A DNA stretch of 64,000 nucleotides from Bacteroidia bacterium (GTDB lineage: Bacteria; Bacteroidota; Bacteroidia; SXHM01), in contig JAJVIC010000010.1 in the NCBI GenBank assembly GCA_022072225.1, forward strand, positions 186,001-250,000, given 5' to 3'. Below the pieces are notes generated by a model that ran no database searches, had not been told where the DNA came from, and worked only from the letters and a program-made list of their open reading frames with translations. The position numbers and the translations under genes were made by a program. Positions 1 to 9,669 of this stretch are shown here, in pieces (within the stretch, counting starts at the first letter, position 1; each line of letters starts with the position of its first letter).

Positions 1-2
1 GT

Positions 3-1160
3 AAAGAACTTTACATGTATGTCTGCATTGCCGGAATTATTTCTTGTATTTTTTTGGTGTTTGGTTTATTTACCCGCTTTTTTCTTTTCCTGAACGCGAT
101 ACTTGTGTTTTACATTATTTCAGTTCCAAATTTTTATGGTAAACTCTGGCATTCGCAGTTGCCGATTTGGATTTCATGGTTTTTAGTTTTTGCCCCGGTG
201 TCAGATGTCTTTTCTTTGGACAGACTGTTTTTTAAAAGAAATGCTAAGCTTCAGAAGTCGCCTGATTATAATTTTCCGATAAAAATTATCTGGTTGCAAA
301 TCGGTTTTATTTATTTCTGGTCGGGTTTTCACAAACTGAGTGATGGTGGGTTTGACTGGGCACTTAGCCAAAGCATGATAAACCAGGTTAGGCTCGAGTG
401 GTTTGAAAATTTTGATCGGCTTCCTGTTTACCGATTTGATTTACATCCATGGCTGCTGTATGCGGGCGGATTGCTGGTGATATTTTTTGAACTGGTTTTC
501 TGGATGTTGCTTTTCCATCGCTGGCTGAAATATGTGAGTATTATTGGAGGATTGCTCATGCACAATATTCTGAAAATGATTTTATACATAGGGTTTAAAG
601 AACTGCAGATACAATATGTTGTGTTCATCAACTTTGAAAAAGTATTGATTTTCCTGAAAAAAAAGTTGTCAATTATTCCTGTTGCTGCTAAAATTCAAGA
701 TATCAAACCTGACACAAACAGAAAATTGATTACAACATCGCTTGTTGTTTTTGGAATGAACTTTCTTTGCGGACTTTTCCAGATAAATTCTTTTCCATTT
801 TCTGTTTATCCTACCTATTCCGAAATTATCCCTGCACAGAAAGAGTATTTGCATTATTCCATTTTAGATTCAGGAAAAGAAAACACCAATGTTTGGGAGT
901 TAGGAAAAAATTCAGGATTTAACTGGGAACATTTTGCCCGGCTTGAATATGCAATAATCAAAAAGTATAATGAATATGGTAAAATAGACTCAATGGCTGT
1001 GAGTAAACAATGGCAATGGTGGACCAACCAATTACCTGAATTAAAAGAAGCTGATACAATTGATGTTTATATTTACAAACGTTCGCTGAATCCAGATTCG
1101 GCAAAAATTATTTCAAACAAGCGGTATTTATTCAGGCTGTATGTAAATGAAAATAAGTGA
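3..1160 (+). CDS. HTTM/VKGC-like integral membrane protein, 5'-truncated by the window
   Basis: The reading frame is open to the left window edge and the first in-frame ATG is at 15, so the N-terminus is probably missing. The visible ~385 residues contain many hydrophobic segments in the first two thirds (GIISCIFLVFGLFTRFF, LLYAGGLLVIFFELVFW). There are conserved-looking aromatic and His motifs such as YFWSGFHKLSDGG and LLMHNILK, which recall the HTTM domain related to vitamin K-dependent gamma-carboxylase. The C-terminal ~100 residues are soluble-looking. The stop overlaps the next ORF by 14 nt, so it heads or belongs to the coupled carbohydrate operon that follows. Family membership is inferred from topology and a few motifs only. 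The substrate is unknown. Confidence 0.6.
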   Translation, partial: KELYMYVCIAGIISCIFLVFGLFTRFFLFLNAILVFYIISVPNFYGKLWHSQLPIWISWFLVFAPVSDVFSLDRLFFKRNAKLQKSPDYNFPIKIIWLQIGFIYFWSGFHKLSDGGFDWALSQSMINQVRLEWFENFDRLPVYRFDLHPWLLYAGGLLVIFFELVFWMLLFHRWLKYVSIIGGLLMHNILKMILYIGFKELQIQYVVFINFEKVLIFLKKKLSIIPVAAKIQDIKPDTNRKLITTSLVVFGMNFLCGLFQINSFPFSVYPTYSEIIPAQKEYLHYSILDSGKENTNVWELGKNSGFNWEHFARLEYAIIKKYNEYGKIDSMAVSKQWQWWTNQLPELKEADTIDVYIYKRSLNPDSAKIISNKRYLFRLYVNENK

Positions 1161-2637
1161 GAGAACAAAGCATATTTTAATATTCATTCTTGTAAACTCT
1201 GCGCTTCTGATTGTTTTTAAAGCAGTGTGGTTTCTTGAAAACTTTTCGGGAACATCACTGAGTGATATTCAGGAAATTTATCCAAGGTTTTACAAAGTTG
1301 TTTTTTTAATTGCTCATCAAACCTCCAATTGTATTGGCATCTGGTTTATATTATTTCTTTTTTTGAATGGATTACTCATTTATTTATTTGCTGGATTTTA
1401 TAATAAAAAAAGCGAAGTAGTTCTTGCAACTATTGTGGTTCTGCTGCTTTTTGCTGCTGCAGAATTTACATTACGCAAGTCGGGTTATAAGCCCGGAATA
1501 CATACATACGTCAGGTATTTTAACAGAGTTGATTCGCTTTATATAATGAAAGGTTTTGAGGCGGATGAAAACGGTATTTTTAAAGTGAGCAAAACAGCAG
1601 TTGATGAAATAAGAGAAAAAGTCAAAACAAAAGATTCTACATTAACTAAAAATCAAACACTTGAAGTTTATTCACTTGTTAATGAGCATATTGATTTGCT
1701 GAATAAAAAGCAAGACAACGAGTTTGCACATAACTATTACAAACTTGCTGTAACGGACAGCTCAAAATTATCAGAACTTGAAAAAACAGTTGTTGGATTT
1801 GTTTCTTCTCCCATTAACAGCGATGGTTTCAGAAGCATTGAGTTCAAACCATATGAGAATAAAAAGCCTAAAATTTTACTGATTGGTGATTCATTTACCT
1901 GGGGTCATTCGGCAACGGTGAAGTCTGGTTCGTTTGCAGATATTCTGCTGGCGCGCGGATACACTGTTTACAATGCCGGCATAAGCGGAACAGACGTTGC
2001 CCAGTATCTTGCAGTTGCAAAAAAATATATCCCGCTTTTAAAACCTGATGTGGTGATTGTAAATTTTTTTCTGGGCAACGACATTACGTATTTCAGGCGT
2101 GAAGTAAAACCATTCACACCCGCATTTTTTCCAACAAATGCAGGCAACCTGATGACTTGTCCGCACGGAACATATTTTAAAGACATGCATGAAGCTTATA
2201 AATTTAACCTTCAATTGTATGAGATTGTTGAAGATGAAAATATGTTCAACTACGTGATGTCAAAAACAGTGATTACAACATTGATGTGGAAAATTTTACT
2301 GAAAGCAGGAATTGTAAATTATGGTTCGCAGGTGCGGAATTATTTCAATGAAAACGAGAAAATAAAATATCCAAAGCCTTATTGTGACAATGAACTGAGG
2401 GAAATAAAATCAATAGCCGAACAAAATGCAGCGCGGTTTATTTTATCCTCAATTCCCGAAGTTTATCGTTTTACTTTCAATACAAAAAAGGATTTTCCTG
2501 ATTTGTTTGATGGGCTTGATTATGTAGAAATGGAAGTAACAAAAGAAGATTATAAATTAGATGACGGGCATTTCAATGACTTTGGGCATAAACGGTACGC
2601 AGATTTTCTGATTCGGCAAATTGAAACAAATGATTAA
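1147..2637 (+). CDS. membrane-anchored SGNH/GDSL hydrolase-like protein
   Basis: The protein has 496 residues. Three hydrophobic segments lie in the first ~115 residues, followed by a periplasmic- or cytoplasmic-facing SGNH domain. The SGNH blocks are recognisable: GDSFTWG (Asp248-Ser249), a Gly block NAGISGTD, an Asn block FFLGND, and a C-terminal DxxH (Asp472-Gly-His475, in DDGHFNDFGH). In the family the Ser and His are catalytic and the Gly and Asn form the oxyanion hole. Such proteins often add or remove acyl groups on polysaccharides. The position inside a glycosyltransferase-like operon makes O-acyl editing of a glycan the most reasonable guess. It starts 14 nt inside the upstream gene and ends 17 nt inside the downstream one, which suggests translational coupling. 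Confidence 0.7.
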   Translation: MKISERTKHILIFILVNSALLIVFKAVWFLENFSGTSLSDIQEIYPRFYKVVFLIAHQTSNCIGIWFILFLFLNGLLIYLFAGFYNKKSEVVLATIVVLLLFAAAEFTLRKSGYKPGIHTYVRYFNRVDSLYIMKGFEADENGIFKVSKTAVDEIREKVKTKDSTLTKNQTLEVYSLVNEHIDLLNKKQDNEFAHNYYKLAVTDSSKLSELEKTVVGFVSSPINSDGFRSIEFKPYENKKPKILLIGDSFTWGHSATVKSGSFADILLARGYTVYNAGISGTDVAQYLAVAKKYIPLLKPDVVIVNFFLGNDITYFRREVKPFTPAFFPTNAGNLMTCPHGTYFKDMHEAYKFNLQLYEIVEDENMFNYVMSKTVITTLMWKILLKAGIVNYGSQVRNYFNENEKIKYPKPYCDNELREIKSIAEQNAARFILSSIPEVYRFTFNTKKDFPDLFDGLDYVEMEVTKEDYKLDDGHFNDFGHKRYADFLIRQIETND

Positions 2638-3673
2638 TCCTTTTCTTTCAATAATTGTTGCTGCGCGGAATGATAATTACGGAGGTGATTTTATTCAGCG
2701 GCTGCAGCAGTGTTTGGATTGGAATATTGCATTTTTGGAAAAATACAAAATTCAAACTGAGTTTGTAATAGTAAACTGGAATCCAGTTGCTGAAAACAGA
2801 ACACTGGAAGAATCCATAACTATTCCTAAAAATTTAAATTATGTTTCGTCCAAAATAATTATCGTAATGTCTGAATTACATCAGCAATATGTAAATCCTA
2901 AGGTCAGGAAAACAGTACCCATGTTTGAATTCATTGCTAAAAATGCGGGTATCAAGCGGGCAAAAGGTGAATACATATTGTGCATCAATGCAGACATTCT
3001 TTTGCATCCCAGTATTTTTGAATTTATTGCCGCCAAAAAACTAAACAAGGATTTTTATTACCGTGCTAATCGTTTTGATTTCAGAAAAGAAGGAGACAGC
3101 ATAAACTTAGAACATCTTTACAAATTAGGATTCGCAGTTTCGCTCAAAGGTTTTCTTTATTATTTTTCATCTTTTATGAACAGGAAAATTCAGTATGAGT
3201 TTTTTAAACCTTTAAATCAACTGCGTGTTTATTTTGAGTTTTGGAAATTGAGAAATAAGAAATGGTGTAACTTTATGGGAATATCAGTTACACAAGATAA
3301 TGCAGCGTTTTATGCACATTGCCATAATTCAGGAGATTTTATGATTATGCATCGTGATTATTGGCATGAATTGAAAGGCTACCCTGAATATACCTATATT
3401 TCAACACACACGGATGCACTTTTTACAATTTTTGCAAATACGCGATTAAAAGAATATGTTTTTGCTGACCCTGTTTTTCACTGTGAACACGAGCGCAGAT
3501 ATTCATGGGAAGCAATAAAGAAAGAACAAACTTTTCTTGAAGCCTTCGCTAAATTTGAGCAGACAGCGCAGGAAATACTGAAAAGTAAAAAAGTAAATAA
3601 ATTTCTGAATACTGCTGACTGGGGCTTGAAGACTTTTTCGTTACCTGAAGTTAATTTGAACAAAACCGAATGA
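2621..3673 (+). CDS. glycosyltransferase-like protein, RNDNxGGD family, paralog 1
   Basis: The protein has 350 residues and no membrane segments. It begins with a GT-A/GT2-like strand LSIIVAARNDNYGGD, followed by AKNAGIKRAKGEY and ILCINADILL, where the acidic strand end sits in the position of the DxD motif of GT2 enzymes. The C-terminal half carries SGDFMIMHRDYW, THTDAL and HCEHERRY, a set of His/Asp residues shared with the two following genes. The start could be 2621 or the in-frame ATG nine nt later (MINPF); both overlap the upstream SGNH gene. It is the first of three adjacent paralogs. A sugar-transfer role is inferred from fold resemblance; donor and acceptor are unknown. Confidence 0.65.
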   Translation: MKQMINPFLSIIVAARNDNYGGDFIQRLQQCLDWNIAFLEKYKIQTEFVIVNWNPVAENRTLEESITIPKNLNYVSSKIIIVMSELHQQYVNPKVRKTVPMFEFIAKNAGIKRAKGEYILCINADILLHPSIFEFIAAKKLNKDFYYRANRFDFRKEGDSINLEHLYKLGFAVSLKGFLYYFSSFMNRKIQYEFFKPLNQLRVYFEFWKLRNKKWCNFMGISVTQDNAAFYAHCHNSGDFMIMHRDYWHELKGYPEYTYISTHTDALFTIFANTRLKEYVFADPVFHCEHERRYSWEAIKKEQTFLEAFAKFEQTAQEILKSKKVNKFLNTADWGLKTFSLPEVNLNKTE

Positions 3674-4665
3674 GCAACCCGTATTTAAGTATTGTAATAG
3701 CAGGTCGTAATGATAATTATGGAGGCGATTTCAGAGAGCGCTTGCAACATTGTTTCAATCAAGCCTTTATTCAACTGACACAGCATAAGATTCAGTCAGA
3801 AATAATTTTTGTGAACTACAACCCTTTACCTGAACCGGATATTCAACAATTTATTGAATGGAAAACGTCCAATAAATTTATTTCTGTAAAAATTATAACA
3901 GTTCCTCAAGCAGTGCATGCTGTTTTGCTTGAAAAAGTGAGGCGAAAATCTGTTCCTATGCTTGAATACTGCGCCAAAAACGCAGGAATAAGAAAAGCAA
4001 AAGGCGACTATATTTTGTGCATTAATCCCGACATTGTTTTACCGAAGCAATTTTTTAAATCAGTTTTCAAACTGCAAAAAAACTCATATTACTGTGCCGA
4101 TAGAATTGATTTTAAAAATTATGAAAATGCCAGGCCGGCAGAGTTCTTTCGCATTTTTATGAAAGGTCATTCTTATGATTTTAAACAAAACAGTTATTTA
4201 TATTATCTATTACTTCGTCTAAAAAATTATTTCCGCTGCCAATGGAAATATCATTCAGTTGATTTCAGAAATTTTTTTGAACGCAGGAATTGGAATGTGT
4301 ATTACCACAATATAGAATATCGTTATCATTGCAACGTAAGTGGTGATTTTATGTTGATGCATCGCGATAACTGGGAAAAACTACACGGATACAATGAACA
4401 AAGTTTCTTGTCGCTGCATGTAGATGCATTGATGGTGATACAGGCTGCTTCGCTTGGATTGCAGGAGAAAACAATCAGCCACCCTTTATACCATCGCGAG
4501 CATGCAAGGCGCTATGATGCAACAGAAGAAAATCCTGAATACCGCGAAGTATATTTGTCTTTTCAGAGTGATGCAAACAAAATGATAGCAGACAGTAAAC
4601 CGATTATTTACAACAAAGAAGATTGGGGTTTGAAAAATTTCAGTCTTGATGAGAAGATAGTTTAA
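3670..4665 (+). CDS. glycosyltransferase-like protein, RNDNxGGD family, paralog 2
   Basis: The protein has 331 residues and closely resembles its neighbours in layout. It has LSIVIAGRNDNYGGD at the N-terminus, then CAKNAGIRKAKGDY, ILCINPDIVL, SGDFMLMHRDNW, LHVDALMV and HREHARRYD. The start codon overlaps the upstream stop in an ATGA arrangement, and the stop shares one base with the next start (TAATG). It is cytoplasmic by composition. Paralogs 1 and 2 look closer to each other than to paralog 3, judging from the HxEHxRRY box that both have and paralog 3 lacks. The function is inferred as for paralog 1. Confidence 0.65.
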   Translation: MSNPYLSIVIAGRNDNYGGDFRERLQHCFNQAFIQLTQHKIQSEIIFVNYNPLPEPDIQQFIEWKTSNKFISVKIITVPQAVHAVLLEKVRRKSVPMLEYCAKNAGIRKAKGDYILCINPDIVLPKQFFKSVFKLQKNSYYCADRIDFKNYENARPAEFFRIFMKGHSYDFKQNSYLYYLLLRLKNYFRCQWKYHSVDFRNFFERRNWNVYYHNIEYRYHCNVSGDFMLMHRDNWEKLHGYNEQSFLSLHVDALMVIQAASLGLQEKTISHPLYHREHARRYDATEENPEYREVYLSFQSDANKMIADSKPIIYNKEDWGLKNFSLDEKIV

Positions 4666-5732
4666 TGGAAAAAATACCTTACCTAAGTATAGTAGCAACT
4701 ACCCGCAACGACAATCATGGTGGTGATTTAATCGAGCGCACAAAATGCTTTTTGGAAGGAATTTATCACCAGAGCGCAAAATATAAATTACCCGTTGAAT
4801 TGATTATCGTTGAATGGAATCCACCTGCTGACAAGCTTTTACTTAAAGATACATTGCCACAACCACCTGTCGGAAGCGAAGTTATTCTGCACTATGTTAT
4901 TGTTCCGGAATCAATTCATAAAATATATAGCTTTTCTTCACGCTTGCCTCTTTTTCAGATGACGGCAAAAAATGTGGGAATACGCAGGGCAAGTGCACCA
5001 TTTGTGCTTTGCACAAACATTGATTTGCTTTTTTCAGATGAACTTTTCAGTTTCCTTGCTCAAAAAAAAATGAATGAAAACAGTTTTTACCGCGCTAACC
5101 GCTGGGATGTAAAAAAAGAAATTCTGAAAGTAGATGGATTTGAAAACAAAATTGATTTTGCAAAAAAAAATGTAATCAAACGCCTGGGAAAAGTTAAAGG
5201 CAATGAATATATTGTGGGAGTTCCTGACTTTTTTTATGCTTTCACAAACGTGATGAAAATTCTGAATTTTTTTATGAAGAAATTTTTCACCACGTTTTAT
5301 CCGCCCGAAGTTTTTCTGCTTTGGAGCCTCGACACTTTTGCATGTGGTGATTTTACCTTAATGTCTAAACAAAACTGGCTGAAAATTGAAGGATATCCCG
5401 AACTTGATTTATATTCCATACACATTGATAGTATGGGATTGATTGGCGCATCAGCAAAGGGAATAAAGCAGGAAATTCTTCCGCGAAAGATGTGTTCGTT
5501 TCATATTCATCATGAGGACGGTTGGGAATCATTTGCAGAAAATCCGGTTGGATTAATCCGGTTTATGGAAAAGCGCCCCGGGCTTGACTGGTATACCGTA
5601 AACGAAACCGGAAAATGGTTGGTAAAAAACAATAAAACATGGGGATTGAATAAACCCGATTGGGGATTCGCCAATGAGAAACTTAAAGAATATATCTTTG
5701 AAGCCGACAAACCAATGAAGGAAATCAATTGA
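4665..5732 (+). CDS. glycosyltransferase-like protein, RNDNxGGD family, paralog 3
   Basis: The protein has 355 residues. It begins LSIVATTRNDNHGGDLIER and has VELIIVEWNPPAD, LPLFQMTAKNVGIRRA, VLCTNIDLLFSDEL, CGDFTLMSKQNW, SIHIDSMGLI and FHIHHEDGW. I recall proteins of this plan, with RNDxHGGN and EWNPP motifs, annotated as hypothetical or glycosyltransferase in other phyla, so this copy may be the ancestral type and the two before it diverged duplicates. It lacks the HxEHxRRY of the other two and has HIHH instead. The gene is coupled on both sides: a TAATG overlap upstream and a TTGA overlap into the dehydrogenase gene. The substrate cannot be read from sequence. Confidence 0.65.
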   Translation: MEKIPYLSIVATTRNDNHGGDLIERTKCFLEGIYHQSAKYKLPVELIIVEWNPPADKLLLKDTLPQPPVGSEVILHYVIVPESIHKIYSFSSRLPLFQMTAKNVGIRRASAPFVLCTNIDLLFSDELFSFLAQKKMNENSFYRANRWDVKKEILKVDGFENKIDFAKKNVIKRLGKVKGNEYIVGVPDFFYAFTNVMKILNFFMKKFFTTFYPPEVFLLWSLDTFACGDFTLMSKQNWLKIEGYPELDLYSIHIDSMGLIGASAKGIKQEILPRKMCSFHIHHEDGWESFAENPVGLIRFMEKRPGLDWYTVNETGKWLVKNNKTWGLNKPDWGFANEKLKEYIFEADKPMKEIN

Positions 5733-6835
5733 AAAAAATCGGTGTTATTGGCGCAGGAAAATTAGGCTTATGCTTTGCGTTGAATCTAGAAAAATCAGGC
5801 TTTGAAGTTTATGCGGTTGATATTGCGGAAGACTATGTAAATCTTTTGCAAACGCGTAGTTTCAATTCATCCGAGCCCGGAGTGAACGATTTGCTCCATG
5901 AATCAAAATCATTTTTTGTCAGCACAAAAACCGAAACTATAATAAATGATGATTTAAAAGATATTTTCATTATGGTTGCTACACCATCATTGCCGGATGG
6001 AAGTTACAATCACACTCATATAGAAAAAGTAACAGATGAATTAACTGCTTTCGGCAAAAGAAAAAATGTGGTTCATTTATATATCGGCTGCACTACTATG
6101 CCCGGCTATTGCAATAAATTGGCTGAAAAAATGCAGGTTTACAATTACATGGTTTCTTATAACCCTGAGTTTATTGCGCAGGGAAATATTATTCTAGACC
6201 AGCAATATCCCGATCAGGTTCTAATTGGAGAGGGAAGCATTGAAGCAGGAGACCGACTTGAAAAAATTTATAAAAAAATGGTGAGAAACAATCCTATATT
6301 TTGCCGCATGGACAGACTAAGTGCAGAGATTGCAAAGTTGGCAACTAATTGTTTTCTTACCACTAAAATTTCGTTTGCTAACTCAATAGGAGATTTAGCA
6401 ATAAAGTCAGGAGCTGATCATGAAAAAATTCTAGCTGCAGTTGGCGCAGATTCAAGAATTGGTAAAAAATACCTGAACTATGGTTTTGGTTTTGGAGGCC
6501 CCTGTTTTCCACGTGATAACAAAGCTTTAGGAGTTTTTGCAAAATCGCAGAATTGTGATTTAAAAATAAGCGAAGCAACAGACGCAATAAATAAAACTCA
6601 TTTGGAGTTTCAGGTAAAGCATTATTTGAAAAAATATTTGCCAGAAGAAGTAATCCCTCTCGATTATGTTTCCTATAAAAAAGGTTCAGTAATTATTGAA
6701 GAGTCCCAACAACTTGCTTTAGCAGTGGCATTGGCAAAAGCAGGAAGAAAAGTAAAAATCAGCGACCGCAAAGAAGTGATAAATGAAGTAGAAAAATTAT
6801 ATCCTGGATTATTTGACTTTGTAAATCAACAATAA
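5729..6835 (+). CDS. UDP-glucose/GDP-mannose dehydrogenase family protein
   Basis: The protein has 368 residues and is an NAD-dependent nucleotide-sugar 6-dehydrogenase by motif. It has an N-terminal Rossmann GAGKLGLCFA (about 8-17), SYNPEF (143-148), the central EIAKLATNCFLTTKISFANS helix (200-219) and the catalytic-cysteine loop GFGGPCFPRD with Cys259. The family oxidises C6 of a UDP- or GDP-sugar to a uronic acid. It is shorter than typical ~430-residue members because the C-terminal nucleotide-binding domain is reduced to about 70 residues. The start is TTG, overlapping the upstream TGA (TTGA), which fits translational coupling. It probably supplies an activated uronic acid, or a related product, to the adjacent transferase-like proteins. 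The short C-terminus leaves substrate identity open. Confidence 0.8.
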   Translation: MKKIGVIGAGKLGLCFALNLEKSGFEVYAVDIAEDYVNLLQTRSFNSSEPGVNDLLHESKSFFVSTKTETIINDDLKDIFIMVATPSLPDGSYNHTHIEKVTDELTAFGKRKNVVHLYIGCTTMPGYCNKLAEKMQVYNYMVSYNPEFIAQGNIILDQQYPDQVLIGEGSIEAGDRLEKIYKKMVRNNPIFCRMDRLSAEIAKLATNCFLTTKISFANSIGDLAIKSGADHEKILAAVGADSRIGKKYLNYGFGFGGPCFPRDNKALGVFAKSQNCDLKISEATDAINKTHLEFQVKHYLKKYLPEEVIPLDYVSYKKGSVIIEESQQLALAVALAKAGRKVKISDRKEVINEVEKLYPGLFDFVNQQ

Positions 6836-6836
6836 T

Positions 6837-9662
6837 TTGGCAAAAGCAGTTAACACAAAACAAAGTCCATTTATTTCTGTCCGTAATTTGGTGTGGATTG
6901 CACTTGGTTTTGCAGCAATCCTTTATGGAAACACGCTGAAAAATGTCTATAACATTGACGATGAGTTGGTGACAATAAAGCACCGGCTTACATCAAAAGG
7001 AATTTCAGCAATACCTGAAATTTTTACCAACCCGTATTACAAAGATGAAATGGGCTATTCCTACGAATATCGTCCGGTAACACTAGTAACTTTTGCAATT
7101 GAGCATGAACTTTTTGGCGACAATGCTACAGTAAGTCATTTTATTAATTTGTTGCTTTACCTGCTGTGTATATTTCTTTTTATTCTTGTTGCAACAAAAA
7201 TGTCGGGTAGTGAAAATATTTTTTTTCTGTTTTTCTCTGTCTTGCTTTTTGTTGCTCATCCACTGCACACCGAGGTTGTGGCAAGTATAAAAAACCGTGA
7301 TGAACTGCTTTCATTAACCGGAGGCTTATTGGCTTTTTGGCTGGCGTTTAAATTTATAGATAGTGGAAGTTACCTGTATTTACCAATGCTTGCATTAACT
7401 TTCATTGGGGCAGTCTTATCAAAAATGTCAGTATTTTCATTTGTGTTTATTGTTCCTTTTTGGTTCATTATAACAAATGCTTCGGGAAGAAAAATAATCC
7501 TGATAACCTTGTCATTGCTGCTTCCTTCAATTGCAGCTCTGTTGCTGAGAAAAATGGAACCGAGTCAAATTGTATTTATTTCGGCATCACTCAGTTTGCT
7601 GCTGATTTTCATTTTTGTTTCTTATCGTACAAAATGGTCGGACTATATTTCTGATAACGCAGGCAGGCTGAAAAATTTATTTTCTTACGATGAAAATAAT
7701 TTCAGCGCTAAAATTGATACAACCGATATTATTGTATTGGTAATTACGCTGGCAGTAATTGCTTATTCATTTATCACATACAACTTTTTTGTATTAATTC
7801 CTGTTCTTGCTGTGGTCTTGATTACACCGTATTTCAAAGCAAGACACAGCATAATTGATTTTTTTCTGCCCGGATTATTGATTGCCTTTCTGAGCGCTTT
7901 TTTAGAAACCAAACACATCGAATGGTTTTACTATTTTTTTCTTGCAACTTTATTCCTGAAAACAAATTTCAATAAAACGTATTCGCTTATTTCATATGTA
8001 ACATTCGCTTTGTTTTTCGGTGTAAGCTATTATTTTAAGTCTGGCGAATTGCCGGAAGCCGACAGGGTAATTATTCCTTTGTTTTTTGTGGGAGTTGATT
8101 TTGCACTTGGCAAATTCAATGTAAAGAAAAAAATCACTGTCGCAGTATGGTCGGGAATAATTTTGCTCATGCTTTTGCTATCATTTCTTGTTGGCGAACT
8201 GGATTTCGCTCCAGTGGTTTTTCCTTTTGCTGCGTTGCTTCTTCAGTTTGCCGGAAAAAAAATATTGCCACGGACTTTTGCGCTTGCCATTGTAATTTTC
8301 TTTGCACTTGCTGTTTATAATATTCCTTCGCCTTTTGTAAAAATACGTTTTAAAGCAAAGGCAAAAACAGAAACTCAGGCTGTAAATGAATCTTCTCAAA
8401 CTCAGGCCGAATCGGTGAGTACAGTCCCCCGTTCAATAAATACACAGTCAACTATTCCCGGCAACGGAGTAGATCGCCCACTTGATTTTGTTGAATTTCC
8501 TCTGGGATTCAGCCCAACATTCTCAGAAAAATTCGGAACAATCTCTTATGTTCTCGGCTATTATTTGAAAATGATGTTTGTACCGTATCCTATGTGCTAC
8601 TACTATGGATACAATAAAATAAAAATTGTAAATTTATCAAATATCTGGGTGCTATTATCAATAATTGCACACCTGGTTTTGCTGTTTTCTGCCATTTTTT
8701 TCATTCGAAAATACCCATTTTACGGCATTGGTGTTTTAGCTTATCTGTCTTCCATTTTTCTTTTTTCAAATCTGGTTTCTCCAGTTGCCGGAATGATTGG
8801 TGACAGGTTGGCTTTTGTTGCTTCATTTGGATTTTGCATAGCGGGGGGCTATGCTTTAAGCCATTTATATGAAAGAGCTACAGCCCAAAATAGAAAAATA
8901 ATTACTGTCGGGTTTTCATTTGTTTTAGTGGTGTATTCCGGTATTACCATTGCCCGAAACGCTCAATGGAAAGACCACATGACGTTGTATAAACACGATA
9001 TTAAGTATCTTGAAGAATCAGCACAAGCTCACAATCTTTTAGCCAAAAGACTTTTGTTGGAATCTTTTCAGCAACGTTCGTCTGAAAAACAATATCAAAT
9101 GCGCTTGGAAGGAGTAAAACATTACGAGAAGGCAATTGCAATTTATCCTGAATTTTTTAATCCGCATATTGACCTTGGAAAAGCATACTTATTAGTTAAT
9201 CGTCTAGATGATGCCGCACGCATCTATCTTAAGGCAGCAAAAATGGATACAACTTATTACGACTCATGGTTTCAGGCGGGAGGAATTTTTGTACAATTAC
9301 AAAAATACCCGGAGGCAATAATTTGTTTTGAAAAAGTTATTTCAAAGGATAGCTCTTATTTGCAGGCATACAATTCATTAAGTGAAGTTTATTTCAGACA
9401 AAAGAATTACGAGAAGGCAATAGATATAAATTTAAGAGCCATCGAGCTCTTCCCGGGAAATTATGACCCGGTGGTAAACACCGGTAAAACTTATTTCACA
9501 ATGGGGGATAAAGCAAATGCGTTGATCTACTTTGAAAAAGCATATTTAATAAATCCAAACGATAGAAATCTGATATTAGCAATCGCAGGCATTTATAAGG
9601 ATTTTGGGGATAAAGAAAAATCAGACTATTATTTTTTAAAAGCACAACAGATATCTCGTTAA
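6837..9662 (+). CDS. GT-C (TMTC/PMT-like) multi-pass membrane protein with C-terminal TPR repeats
   Basis: The protein has 941 residues. The start is TTG, one nt after the upstream stop. Residues ~15-720 contain about a dozen or more hydrophobic segments. The first extracytoplasmic loop begins with an acidic pair in YNIDDE and continues with EYRPVT and VAHPLHTEVVASIKNRDE, a pattern typical of the TMTC-like branch of GT-C enzymes. Residues ~740-941 form TPR-type helix pairs (AHNLLAKRLL, PHIDLGKAYLLV, AYNSLSEVYFRQ, NTGKTYFTMGD, KEKSDYYFLKAQQ). GT-C proteins use polyprenyl-phosphate sugars and act on the outer face of the membrane. TMTC proteins in animals are O-mannosyltransferases. Here a protein- or glycan-modifying transferase is inferred. 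A low-complexity soluble insert lies near residues 505-550. It is the last gene of the operon and sits just before the giant adhesin. Confidence 0.7.
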   Translation: MAKAVNTKQSPFISVRNLVWIALGFAAILYGNTLKNVYNIDDELVTIKHRLTSKGISAIPEIFTNPYYKDEMGYSYEYRPVTLVTFAIEHELFGDNATVSHFINLLLYLLCIFLFILVATKMSGSENIFFLFFSVLLFVAHPLHTEVVASIKNRDELLSLTGGLLAFWLAFKFIDSGSYLYLPMLALTFIGAVLSKMSVFSFVFIVPFWFIITNASGRKIILITLSLLLPSIAALLLRKMEPSQIVFISASLSLLLIFIFVSYRTKWSDYISDNAGRLKNLFSYDENNFSAKIDTTDIIVLVITLAVIAYSFITYNFFVLIPVLAVVLITPYFKARHSIIDFFLPGLLIAFLSAFLETKHIEWFYYFFLATLFLKTNFNKTYSLISYVTFALFFGVSYYFKSGELPEADRVIIPLFFVGVDFALGKFNVKKKITVAVWSGIILLMLLLSFLVGELDFAPVVFPFAALLLQFAGKKILPRTFALAIVIFFALAVYNIPSPFVKIRFKAKAKTETQAVNESSQTQAESVSTVPRSINTQSTIPGNGVDRPLDFVEFPLGFSPTFSEKFGTISYVLGYYLKMMFVPYPMCYYYGYNKIKIVNLSNIWVLLSIIAHLVLLFSAIFFIRKYPFYGIGVLAYLSSIFLFSNLVSPVAGMIGDRLAFVASFGFCIAGGYALSHLYERATAQNRKIITVGFSFVLVVYSGITIARNAQWKDHMTLYKHDIKYLEESAQAHNLLAKRLLLESFQQRSSEKQYQMRLEGVKHYEKAIAIYPEFFNPHIDLGKAYLLVNRLDDAARIYLKAAKMDTTYYDSWFQAGGIFVQLQKYPEAIICFEKVISKDSSYLQAYNSLSEVYFRQKNYEKAIDINLRAIELFPGNYDPVVNTGKTYFTMGDKANALIYFEKAYLINPNDRNLILAIAGIYKDFGDKEKSDYYFLKAQQISR

Positions 9663-9669
9663 TTAAGAT

